The position numbers were made by a program, and so were the translations under genes. Under the pieces are notes generated by a model. That model was not told the origin of the DNA and did not search any database. It was given only the letters and a program-made list of their open reading frames with translations. Shown in pieces: positions 11,583 through 21,030 of a stretch of DNA of 64,000 nt (its first letter is position 1; each line of letters opens with the position of its first letter). The stretch comes from Phytophthora colocasiae (Eukaryota; Oomycota; Peronosporomycetes; Peronosporales; Peronosporaceae), in NCBI GenBank assembly GCA_018806915.1, contig JAGKQI010000080.1:1-64000 (forward strand). The letters run 5' to 3'.

Positions 11583-12292
11583 TTCCATATCCTAGTTGGG
11601 TCGTTTGTTTTGTCTCTAGCGGTAGCCCATTTCATATTGCTCGTTTGGACAGGCTCTGGAAACTAGACAGTCGTTTTCAGAGTGCAAGGTAGACTGTTGT
11701 ATACAACTGATTGTATTGCTTTATATTTTCCCTCTATATCAGAGGGTAGTGCGCGAACGTGACAGGGATACCAGACAGACCAGCTGTCTGGTAGCAAGTC
11801 CCTAGTTGACCTGGAGTGTTAGCCCACCGTTCAAGGGCCTAGAAAGAATAAGAACGGCTGTATATATTTGTATATTTTCGAACTCTGTGTATTGGTTGTT
11901 TATCTCAGAAAGTCAGGTATCTCGGTTCTGGATTTGTGATATTCAGACACCGATTTCAGACTTTCTCTGGTATATTCTCGTTTCGACCGCCGACCTCCTG
12001 GAAACCAACTTGGTTTCCAGAGATTCCTGACTCCCGAACGCTTCTGGAAGGATTTCCTGAATACCAACACCAGACTCCGAGGGAACTCCAACTTCTCTTC
12101 ACAACACATTCTCAGACTCCGGCGAGGGTCATATTTCCGAAGAAAGCGAACCCACGAGGATACCGCAAGGTACCACACGCCAACCTACCGTTGTACGGCT
12201 CTGAAAACCCCTTTTCAGTAGTCGTATATCTAGGGTTCACTATACGCCCCCCCCCCCTGCTCCGCGACCAAAGTTTCACCGACTTCGCGGCA

Positions 12293-13242
12293 TGTTGCTG
12301 AATACGAAGAAGTGTTCAACCGCGGCAAGGTCGTGAAGGACCTTGGAGTGGATGGAGGCGTGTAATATGCCTGACTTACAGACGAGTACGGATCTGGGAT
12401 ATACCGTCCCACAGCAGCCAACGGGTGGAAAAATCTCAGCAGAGACTTCGACGTCGATCGCTGGAGCACCAATGAGAGGGACGCTCGCAAAGATATGGAA
12501 GGACAGGCCCACGTTGAAGGTGCGAGTGACTGGGATGTCAGCGAACGCCAGGAGGGACTTCCAGTCACTTTCGAATCGGCCGTGTGACGCACTCCGGAAC
12601 CGACCGCGCACGAGAGAGACGGAGTGAAGACAACGAGTGGAGACCGAAAGGAGCCATTCTAAACGACAAAGGGCAGTGAGAGAAGATGTTGAGAGACGAG
12701 GGCAGCGAGAGCTGTTGATTGACGAAGGGCAGTATTGACTGTTGAACGGGCAGCGAGAGCTGTTGATTAACGACGGACAGTGTTGACTGTCGAGGGGCAG
12801 TGTTAACTGTTGAACGGGCAGCGAGAGCTATTGAAAGACTGGACGACCAAGGCGAAACAGAGGGGCCAGTTGGGTTCTTAGGCGGTGGTGTCTGTGGCAG
12901 CCAATAGCGGACAGTGGTTCGGTTGGTTCGGTTGGTTCGGCCCGAAGCAGGTGCCACGGGACTGAGGGACAACGGGAGGAGCTGTTTGCGCGTGGAAGTA
13001 CAGGTTGTCAGTAAGGACACGAGTTGAGAGAGAGAGAGAGGAACGTAGTGTATATTCGTACATTAATAGAAGTAGGCGAGTTCTTCGTTAACGAACGACG
13101 AACGAGCCGGCGCGGTGAACCGAGCCAGGAGACGACCAGTTGAAGTTGAAGAGTGTCATTTGACACCCGATCATTGGGCACACCACCCAGCGCAGCACAC
13201 GAGCAACGATCCACTGACGGGCAGTGAGAGAGTAAACCTGTT
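12293..13242. other. unassigned 950-base segment between element A and an RT fragment
   Basis: Not related to any other part of the window that I could see. From 12370 to about 12580 one + frame stays open and reads like decayed coding sequence (YRPTAANGWKNLSRDFDVDRW), which I cannot identify. 12660-12840 is repetitive. 12913-12941 is a short GGTTC-type tandem repeat. A GA dinucleotide run sits at 13025-13041. Confidence 0.4.
12660..12840 (+). repeat. imperfect tandem repeats built on GGGCAGCGAGAGCTGTTGAT
   Basis: Units starting GGCAGCGAGAGCTGTTGATT occur near 12702 and 12749 (about 47 bases apart), with shortened versions near 12793 and 12814. Each is followed by GGGCAGT-TGACTGTTGAA. No function visible. 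Confidence 0.6.
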
Positions 13243-13668
13243 ACAATCGTCAAAGGAGTTGTAGAACTGCCGTTCCCGTCTATGCTGAAGGCAGTTCAGA
13301 GTTTCATGGGGAGTCTCAATTACTACAACAAGTCTATTGAAGATCTACCAGTTATCGCTGCTACTCTGTACGAGCTGACGGATGACCGAATTTGCGCTAG
13401 ACGAGATATGACTTGTGCCAAAGAAGCCTTCGAGCTCCTGAAACGCGAGATAGTTTCCACCCCACTTCTCAGACGGACCGGACCAAACAGTTTGTCATCA
13501 TTCCCTTTGCGAACCCTTGGGCTGCTTCAGCAGTTTTAGGGCAGGGGGCGATTCACCCGGTCCGATTCACAGGTCGTACCCTGAATGATGCTGAACTCAG
13601 GTATCACATCGCTGAGAAAGAGGTGATTGCGATACTCAGAGTTTTGGAAAACTTCAGAGCTCTGGTAG
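13243..13668 (+). pseudogene. RT / RNase H fragment of a family 1 pol, cut by the left LTR of element B
   Basis: It begins at the codons IVKGVVELPFPSMLKAVQSFMGSLNYYNKSIEDLPVIAATL and runs through the RT connection into the Ty3-type RNase H (AELRYHIAEKEVIAILRVLENFRALV), where the LTR starts in mid-gene. One frame break near 13480 and one near 13545 are visible. The fragment is 426 bases long and has no partner on the far side of B, where protease sequence follows instead of the rest of RNase H. Confidence 0.85.
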
Positions 13669-14756
13669 TGTCGCGAAGTCGGTGCAACTTTTACCGCGGT
13701 GCAGGGACGTACAGTGAACCTGGAAGTGTGACTACCGGTAGTTATACCAGAGTCGCACAGCAAGGTGGGCGTGTGTTACCTTGTGCTGCCCTCGTATGTT
13801 CGTTGTCTTGGTAATGAGACCCTCGCCGGGGTCGTGGAGAGTTTGTGTGAGAGTGAGGGTTCCTTGCGTAGACCGTCGTATGTCCTTCTGGTCCTCACAG
13901 GAGCGCTTGAGAGCCGAACGTTTTCCGGTGAACACTTGTGTACACCAGAGATTTCTGAAGGCAAAAGAGAAATTAATACAATGGGAAGTCCAGTTTCTTC
14001 TTGTCATCTTTTGCGTCTTTTCAGCAGTCAGTCTTCATATGTCAGGTACACTTGGCTCTTGTATATAAAAGATATCTTGACTTGATCTCAGTATGCAATC
14101 TGTGCAGCTGATCTCGATGGGTTAACAGGTAGAGACGTCATTACGGGGGATGTGCAGGTCAGTCATCACTTGAATGCGTGACTTGAACTTGGGTTCACTT
14201 GGTTTCAGTATGGTCTTGGATCTTCGGTGGTTTCAGAGTCTGGTATCCTGGTTTTCAGAGTCTGATATCACTTGGTTTTCTGAGTCTTGGTCGCTCAGAG
14301 TTAGAGATACCAGAGTTTTGAGTAAGAAACCAGAGTACGGAGCACCAATGCTACAACGTACACGAAGATCTTGAGGGTTGCGCGGGTGCAAGTGGCGTCC
14401 GGCGCGCGATACTTGGTCTCTGCGGGTAAATTATGTGAATCCTTGAACCATCAATCGGGATGAGGATACGTTCTTCTGAGAGACTTTCCGCCAGAACTTA
14501 GGCACTCATCGTCGGGGAAAGTCCGGTGACCAGACAGAGTGTAGTTGACCTTCAGAGTTGTGCACACTCTGAAGTACACTTCTGGTCCTTTGGGCCCCTT
14601 TACAGTCAGGCGAAGGTTTATCCACAATCTTCCACAGATGTCGCACGGGTGCGGCCGCGTCCCAAAGTCCCTTTCGCTTATAACCCATAGTATAACCAAT
14701 CACATCGTAACGTAATATCCACCTGTCGCTCGAAAATCGGAATTAACATCATCTCA
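13669..14756 (-). repeat. 3' (left) LTR of element B, internally deleted
   Basis: On + it starts TGTCGCGAAGTCGG and ends CATCATCTCA, the reverse of the LTR start in E. The outer 320 bases (to about 13990) match the end of the solo LTR. The rest matches the first half of the E LTR. The leader core with the covarying hairpin is missing, so this 1.09 kb LTR looks like a deletion or template-switch product. It cuts an RT gene on its left. Confidence 0.8.
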
Positions 14757-14772
14757 ACCGCCCCTCCTGGTC
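14757..14772 (-). promoter_or_regulatory. polypurine tract, element B
   Basis: ACCGCCCCTCCTGGTC on + is the complement of the polypurine tract seen in A and E, and it directly abuts the LTR end at 14756. Confidence 0.7.
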
Positions 14773-14811
14773 ACGATCCATCAGTGCGGAACTTTCTCCA
14801 AGCTGTGTATC

Positions 14812-17800
14812 ATGGCCAGGCCTATCAAACATTCTGATAGACGTTTTTCAGAGCGTAGTGTAGCTGCAACTCTATGCCAGTTGCCCGGTTTTCAGAGTCT
14901 CTGGTGCCCCGTCGCACAGCCTGCTTCTCTCAGACTCAGAAACTTGAACTTGGCTCGCCTAACGGGCGATCATTTTTCAATCTCCGTCCTTTCGCTCATG
15001 GCTGAGGAAACAAACACTTCCTTGGGTTCGAACGCCTCAGCGAGTGGGGTGGCAGGCGACGCCACAGGCACCTGTCCTGCTTCGGCAACTGCCAGTGTTG
15101 TGCAGGGTGGAGATGTTGGTTCAGCCACATCGCCAGGTGGCAGCCCTAGCGCCCCAGCCCATGCATCCAAACCTACCGACTCACAGGTCGATGGTCCGAC
15201 TGAGGACCTCCCTGGTGATGACATGGACTCGGCTGGCTCAGGTGATCTCTCGCCACCAGTGGCTTCACGTGGGGAATCTCACTCTGAATTCTCTGAGGGA
15301 ACTCCTGGTGTCTTCAGACCGCGAGCCTTTGGTGCCCCACGGCTTTTGTCTACGGAAGAGGTCGATCGGCTGTTTCGTCAGGGTCTGGTGACATCCACAG
15401 GGGATCAAGTCACGGCGTTGGGGGACTCTGATGTTCCCCAGAATTATGTCGCTCCCGGCATGAAGCCAGAGGGACGTGCCTTCCTGGTGAGTACCCCCGC
15501 GCGAGCTGAAGACTTCAGAAGAGGGCGCCACATAGCAAATGCGTACGGTGGCCCCTGTGTACTCGTGGGTTACGAGGCACTTACTGATGAAGACCTCCGG
15601 GAGCTGGAGCGAGTGATTCCAAGCTTCGATCCTGACGAAGTTGTGTCTCCATGTGCCCAAACTCCGGATGTGCGCACTCTGGATGCTCTGACGTCGTCTG
15701 TGGAGGTTCACCGGGAACTGGGGTATCTGGTTTCTCACGTCTCCCCTACTCGACTTGCTGAGAAAGTTTTTCGGACGGCTGGATGCTTAAAACTCATGAC
15801 TGCTGCTCACCGCCGCCTTCGGGAACGCGTTGGTTCTCAGAACGGCGTCGCCTTGATCGATGCTGCAGCAGCGCGCTCTGAGTGTGAAGAAATCAAGCGC
15901 GAGTGGATACTCCACTGCCACTACTGGAAGCACGAGCTAAAGTGTGCCCAGCAAGACGCCGGTGTGGTAGAAGAACGCATGGCTTCGGAGATTCAGGACC
16001 TCAAGGCTCACTATCAGGACCAAGTGGAAGCTACAAGGCAACTCTAAAGTCCCAAGTCGCCGATCTTCAGGCGCAGGTCTCGATCCTGAAATCGCGTCCT
16101 GAAATCAAGCCCACAGATCCATGGGGATTCTCAGAGTTCTTACAAGAGAACTCTGAAATTTCTGCAATTGGGATCGGCTTCATGACCTTCTGGTGTCATA
16201 TCGATCAGGGACGATAGAAGACACTATCGTCCCTGATAACTGGACGACTGTTATCAATGTGACAGCCTTGGACACACGGAAGAAGCCCGTTCCTGATTTC
16301 AAGAAACGGCTTTCTGAAGAACGAGCTCGTCAGGCTGCCGAGAAGGCTGCGAAGGCCGCCAGAGTTCTGGATCTCACCCGTCCAAGTGCAGAAGCCTCGG
16401 AGTCCAAGAGCGAGAGTCCACGATATCTGTCATACCCACCGAAGCCCCCGACTCTGAAGTTGCCCCCGAAGCGGCCATTCAAATGGGATCTCAAGAACTT
16501 GCAGCGTCGCCCCTCGGGACACAAGCCTATGGAAGACTCCGTACTTTCGGCGAGCACAAGGATCAAGGTGGCGAAGTCGGACGTGCACAAGAAACTTCCA
16601 GGTGACGTAGTCTGGAAGGAGGTTCGTCCTGACCTCCGTCAAGCTCTGCTGTCTGGTGTCAAGTATAAGGAAGCCATGACGTGGCTGGCATCGGACAAAG
16701 AAGCTCACAGCCTCATCAGCAGTCCGGTTCTCGTCCAGATGTTGGTGAGTCTGGTGTTTTCTCGTCGTCTGGATTCCACTCCTTGGGCCAAGTATGTCCC
16801 TGAGGTCTACTACCAGATGGCTGACGAGGTGGTGGATCGTCATATCTCAGCTGGTACCGAGCCTGCGGCCTGGGGCGACCTGGATGGCCACGTCAATTAT
16901 CCAGAAAGTGATGTCGAGTCCACCGCCGACAACCCCAAGGTTGACCCTGATTACAAGGATTCTGGTGTGGTCGAGTCTGAGGACGAGGATGACAACAAAG
17001 ATTCGGGTGACGGTGCGTATAGCGGCAGTGGTTCCGAGAGTGACAAGTCTGAGAACAAGGGATCTGGGAACAAGAAGTCCGGGGATAAGAAGTCCGATGA
17101 CCACCCGCGTCCTGGTTCCAAGCGTCCCCGAGACTCTGATGACAACTCAGACTCTGATGATGGGCCTATCATCCCCACCAAGAAATCCAAGAGAAGCCTC
17201 GTGTCCATAAAAGCCCATACCAGTCCCAAGTCTCGCCCGAAATCCACCAGTGGAAGTGGATCAAAGTCCAAAGGTTCTTCAGGGAAGGCACGTAGTCTGG
17301 TGTCCAAGCCTTATAACTCTCTGACATTCAAGGAGCTCCAGGTGGTGGAAACACCAGACTGTGAGGCATCCTCCTGGCTGTACTATGGCATCAGAGTACA
17401 GCGAGTGAGCTCCACCAAGACCACTACTGGCCAGACATTGGGTTTCCCAGACTACGAGGTGCACAAACACCCATGTGCCATCCTCAAGAAGCGCTGGGAC
17501 TCGGAGCGGTACTGTGCGGTCATCCGCAAGAAGCGCCCCCTTGGGAAGGAAGTCATGTTCGACAACCGATTCTCAGAGTTTTACTTCCACAAGCGGGACG
17601 AACTGGGATCCATGGTGTTGGCTGACGTGGAAGACATCGTGCGCAGCATGAAAAAGCACGCTCAAGCCTTCTGGGAGCGAACGCATTATGTGACCATGGA
17701 CGTCGAAGCTGACGACAAGTCTGCGGAGCTTCACAAGTATCGGGCCATGCGTCGAGAAGCTTTGATCCGTCAACACAATGCTCTCATCCGAAAGGTCTTG

Positions 17801-18091
17801 AAGCACAAGAATTTTCCAGAGTCGATACTCTCAGAGCCCGGCATCTGGGTGGTTCCTGACAAGTCCTGTCCCTGTATCTGGCAAGATCCCAGAGTTCCAG
17901 AGCTCGGTGGTCCCAAGTGTCTGAGTCTGGAGGCGCAACTGGGTGACTTGGATGCTGTTGAGCCTGCTCGGATGCAATGGGCCACGGTAAATGTGGACGG
18001 AGAGTGGCTCCAGTACGTCCCTGCTGATATCAAGAAGGACTTGCTGACACCTACGGAGCGTTCCGAGAACCCGGTCTCTCTTCGCTATTGA
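14812..18091 (+). pseudogene. ORF X, convergent accessory gene, element B copy
   Basis: Two long open stretches, 14812-16047 (411 codons) and 16193-18091 (632 codons), make one gene broken once: a deletion near 16030 relative to E shifts the frame. Order of parts: a basic N-terminus (MARPIKHSDRRFSERS); an Ala/Ser/Pro-rich acidic region; a region with a helical, coiled-coil look (about residues 310-411, HRRLRERVGSQNG to HYQDQVEA); a K/S/D-rich disordered middle with SKRPRDSDD and PTKKSKRS, an NLS-like pair; then a C-terminal domain. That domain has YFHKRDELGSMVLADVEDI, KHAQAFWERTHYVTMD, CIWQDPRVPELGGPKCLSL and a final TPTERSENPVSL. It lies head-on to pol, 427 bases apart. I do not recognise a known family. 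The start at 14812 is chosen because the same ATG context opens the gene in E (60141). Confidence 0.75.
16204..16237. repeat. perfect 14-base inverted repeat inside ORF X of B
   Basis: ATCAGGGACGATAG (16204-16217) and CTATCGTCCCTGAT (16224-16237) are exact complements around AAGACA. The A copy of ORF X lacks it at the matching place, and E has lost the region. It sits beside the frame break of this copy. Confidence 0.8.
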
Positions 18092-18517
18092 AGCTCAGGT
18101 GTCCACCACACGGTACCATTTAATGAGAAGGCTGCATTTCGAGAAGACAAATAGTTGTCTGCATTTGTGACGTAAACCCCGGCCTCAGTGTAGCTTCCTA
18201 ATCCCTTAATCTTTCAATATCACTCCACTTAATCACATTTCTTCTCATCATCTCATTGTTCATAACCTCGTGTCCTTCAGCACTAATTCTCCACAAATTC
18301 ACTTCCACATTCACATTCACACAGTCGTTTTTATATAAGCAGTAACATGATCGATCACATATCCAAACACACGAATTTCAGAAATAAGACTCTGAAAAAC
18401 ATGCACTCAGATTACCATTCTCTGAAAGTCGATGTCTGAAATCCTTCTGATATCAGACCTCCAGATGTGTTTTCAGAGTCATTAGACTCTGCGGTGATCA
18501 TCTCCAGCCTGCATTGC
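18092..18517. other. intergenic region between convergent genes, element B
   Basis: Collinear with 56691-57076 of E. It holds a TATATAA string (complement of TTTATATAAA in E), a TGACGT, the palindrome TCTGATATCAGA (18449-18460), a run of TTCAC units near 18290-18320 and many TCTG words. Being the common 3' end of two genes, it should carry two polyadenylation regions. Confidence 0.5.
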
Positions 18518-19909
18518 TTAAAAACGAGCTTGTGCTCGTGCACTCTGGTTAAATTCGTAAAGTAATGCTCCACAGTTCAACTTCGATAATGGTAACCACT
18601 CAGTTTCATCGTAACCTTTCCACTTAACCAGATATACACGCAGGCGTTTAGACGTCCTGGTACGCTTGCTCCAGCGAGTATCCAAAATCTTCTCCACTTC
18701 ATACTTGTCGTTTTCAGTATCAGCTTCCCAACTATCTTCTGGTAACAAGGCAGCGTCAGAGTCATCATCTTCTGGAATCTGAAGCTCTGCTGTTGGTCGT
18801 CTGGGAAACAGGGCTCTGGGCTTCAGACGGCTCACATGTACCCAGGGGTTTACGCGATAGCCGGTATCTTCAACCTTGAGTCGCACTCTGAAATCGTCCA
18901 GCATTTCCTCGATCCTGAAAGGTCCGTGCCACATGTGCGCCAGTTTTCTGCTCAATCCCGTTTGTACCTTAGGGATGTAGAGCCACGGCGTCGCCATAGC
19001 AAAACCTGACTTCAGACGCTCTGATAACTCGTTCCACTTTCTGGTTTGTTCTTCAGACCGCTCACGTTTTGCCTTCTTCTGGAGATCTTCGGCACATGCC
19101 AGAGCATAACTATAGTCTCGCTGCATTTTCCTTCTCCACTCGTAAGCAGTCCGCTCCTGAGTCGTTGATGGTTTGGGTCCAAGCATAGCGGACACCGTCC
19201 CGTGAGCATCCCAACCATGTACCAAGTAAAAAGGCGTTTCTAAACGGGTGGCATCGAATGACGTATTCAGGGCGAACATCAGACGTTCAGCATGATCATC
19301 CCAGTCACTCTGATCAGCTTCAGAGATATATGCCTTAATCGCGCGCACCACAGTCTGTACTGATCGCTCTTGCTGGCCGTTGGCTTGGGGTCGGTACCCC
19401 AGAGTAGCACGTTGTCTGCTTCCTAAGAGTTCTCTGAAACACTTGAACACCTCACTCATAAATCGAGGATCTTGGTCATGGCGAATCCGAGAGCTGGCTC
19501 CGAAGTTTCTGAAAACGCGTTCCTCATAGGCTTCTGTTACTTCTTGGGCCGTAATGATACTCATCGGCTTGCACATCACACATCCTAAAAACATATCTTG
19601 GAAAAGAAGGAGAAACGTTTTGCCACGCGCTGACTTCGGCATGTGCGTCACAAAATCCATGGACACAGCTTCAAATGGTCTACTTGGCTCGATATTCCCA
19701 GGTGACGGTCTAGGATTTGGGGGTCGCCCCTTGCCGCTGGCACAGTCCACACACTCCTTCACAAATCTCTCCACATTGGCGTACATTCCCAACCAGTAAA
19801 ACTCTGAACACAACTTCTCAAACGTTCTCTTGACTCCTTGATGTCCACCTTGGTAATCTTCATGAGCAAAGTGCAACAAGTCTGGATACAAGTCTCTGGG
19901 AACCACCAA
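18518..19909 (-). CDS. Pol integrase and chromodomain, element B (463-codon open piece)
   Basis: Zinc-binding part: H16, H23, C53 and C56 of this open piece. Catalytic core: D85 (SMDF), D145 (RHDQDPRF) and E181 (NGQQERS), giving the D,D(35)E spacing of retroviral-type integrases. A GPF/Y-like module (KLAHMWHGPFRIEEML, about residues 303-318) follows. The chromodomain lies at about residues 395-440 (DKYEVEKILDTRW, YLVKWKGYDETEWLPL) and keeps aromatic residues expected for a methyl-lysine cage. The catalytic residues are intact. Upstream, one frame break near 19950 separates it from RNase H. It would act in the nucleus to insert element DNA. The piece starts at a late Met and is really the continuation of Pol. 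Downstream it faces ORF X. Confidence 0.85.
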   Translation of the reverse strand: MVVPRDLYPDLLHFAHEDYQGGHQGVKRTFEKLCSEFYWLGMYANVERFVKECVDCASGKGRPPNPRPSPGNIEPSRPFEAVSMDFVTHMPKSARGKTFLLLFQDMFLGCVMCKPMSIITAQEVTEAYEERVFRNFGASSRIRHDQDPRFMSEVFKCFRELLGSRQRATLGYRPQANGQQERSVQTVVRAIKAYISEADQSDWDDHAERLMFALNTSFDATRLETPFYLVHGWDAHGTVSAMLGPKPSTTQERTAYEWRRKMQRDYSYALACAEDLQKKAKRERSEEQTRKWNELSERLKSGFAMATPWLYIPKVQTGLSRKLAHMWHGPFRIEEMLDDFRVRLKVEDTGYRVNPWVHVSRLKPRALFPRRPTAELQIPEDDDSDAALLPEDSWEADTENDKYEVEKILDTRWSKRTRTSKRLRVYLVKWKGYDETEWLPLSKLNCGALLYEFNQSARAQARF

Positions 19910-19956
19910 TCTGAGTTCGTCAACATTGTCCCGGGGTCGCTCTCGAGTAGCGCGAC

Positions 19957-21009
19957 TCAGGCGATAAAGTACATCTCTAGAGTCCAGGAGAAAGTCCCCG
20001 GCAATCTGGCAAGTTTCCTGACTCGGGGTCGTGGCAAATCCCCCACGTCGCCTTTCAGAAACTTCATGAGCTCAACCAAGTACGGATCCTGGCTCTGATG
20101 CGCCTTGATCCGTCGCCAGCGTTCTGCCTGGAACTCCAAAGGCCCTAAAGGTTCTCGTTCGTCATCATCCTCAGGCGGATTAGCGTCAGGCAGAGCTTGG
20201 GCACGGGTCACAGCAACCAATAATCTGGCCGATCGAGGCAAGGGTGCGGATTCCGGACGGGAAACATCTTCAGATTCTGGTAAAGCATTATGATTTTCAG
20301 AGTCTGGTGTCTTTGACTCTTGAACCTCCATGTTCGGGACTGAACGAGGCTTCATCAGTTTCTCTTGAACCTTGGATACCAGTTGCATGTGCATAAGTTC
20401 ATCATCATCTTGCACTCGCCAAGCTTCCCCAAGGGTCAAAGTCTTCGAGGTCAGGTAATCTGCCGCTTGGTTGAACTCGCGTTTCACATGCACCAACTTC
20501 AGAGTCTGAAACTTGGTCTTCAGAGACTCAAATTCGGCCAACCTCCTTTGCAAGTTGGGCTGATTGCAGTTGATCAATCTCTGAGCCTGTTGTATCGCGA
20601 TGCGTGAGTCTCCCACAACCACCAGCTCCAGTATTCCGTGGTCGAGTGCCATCTTAAGACCATAATTCAGGCCACAGTACTCTGAGTCATTCACCGTGAC
20701 ATTCGTCAGAGGAAATCCTCGGGCTTCCAGGACACACCACCCAGGGAGTTTCCAGAGTATACATCCACAACTCCCTAGACGAGTAGACGTCTTTGCGGCA
20801 CCGTCAAAACTCAGAACATAGCCCTGATAATCTACTTCCAGCATGTCCACACTGATGGGGACTGGCGGCTTGACTCGCCCTTTGACTGGGATCAGGTTTT
20901 CAGAGACTTCGTCCAAATGCTCCCTAGGGGTAATGCCCGCGCCGAGTATAGCTGGGAGTCCATCCTCATCACGCTGAATCCGGCGAATCTCCAAGTTCCA
21001 CTGGAACAA
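19957..21009 (-). pseudogene. Pol second RNase H and linker, element B
   Basis: This open piece begins at WNLEIRRIQRDEDG just after an in-frame TGA that ends the preceding RT piece, and carries an archaeal-like RNase H. It has LSFDGAAKTSTRLGSCGC, VNDSEYCGLNYGL, LVVVGDSRIAIQQ and HVKREFNQAADYL, with the D,E,D,D set complete. An acidic, proline-rich linker (about residues 245-300) and an IN N-terminal helix (ERWRRIKAHQSQDPYLVELMKFLKGD) follow. A frame break then gives GTFSWTLEMYFIA in place of EDFVLDSRDVLYRLS. The second RNase H is the one with a usable active site; see 52308-55688 for residue numbers. Confidence 0.85.
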
Positions 21010-21030
21010 CTTCAGACCCCACTTGACATT

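Larger units (their letters stand above)
1..12292 (+). mobile_element. Element A: decayed family 1 Ty3/gypsy retrotransposon, 5' end outside window
   Basis: Order on + is the Gag C-terminus, protease, reverse transcriptase, two RNase H domains, integrase and chromodomain; then ORF X on the opposite strand, a polypurine tract and a 3' LTR ending in CA at 12292. The same order is seen in elements B and E. The first 4.3 kb are shredded by small indels. The part from 4375 to the LTR is far better preserved. The 5' LTR and the Gag N-terminus lie left of the window. Confidence 0.85.
9877..12292 (+). repeat. 3' LTR of element A, chimeric and long (about 2.4 kb)
   Basis: It starts with TGACAC after the polypurine tract and ends GCGGCA (a decayed GCGACA); the TG...CA ends are right for an LTR. 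The first 1.5 kb matches the solo LTR at 46182, while 11396-12292 matches the last 0.9 kb of the E LTR. The leader core (hairpin, then CCTATTCC, then TTGGGTCGTTTGTTTTGTCTC) is therefore present twice, near 10990-11120 and 11514-11640. A TA dinucleotide run sits at 10015-10031. The LTR should carry promoter and polyadenylation signals; I cannot place them with confidence. Confidence 0.85.

Noticed and set aside
12670..12840. CRISPR-like array in the GGGCAGCGAGAGC repeats
   Set aside because: Units are of unequal length, degenerate and without distinct spacers; the context is eukaryotic.
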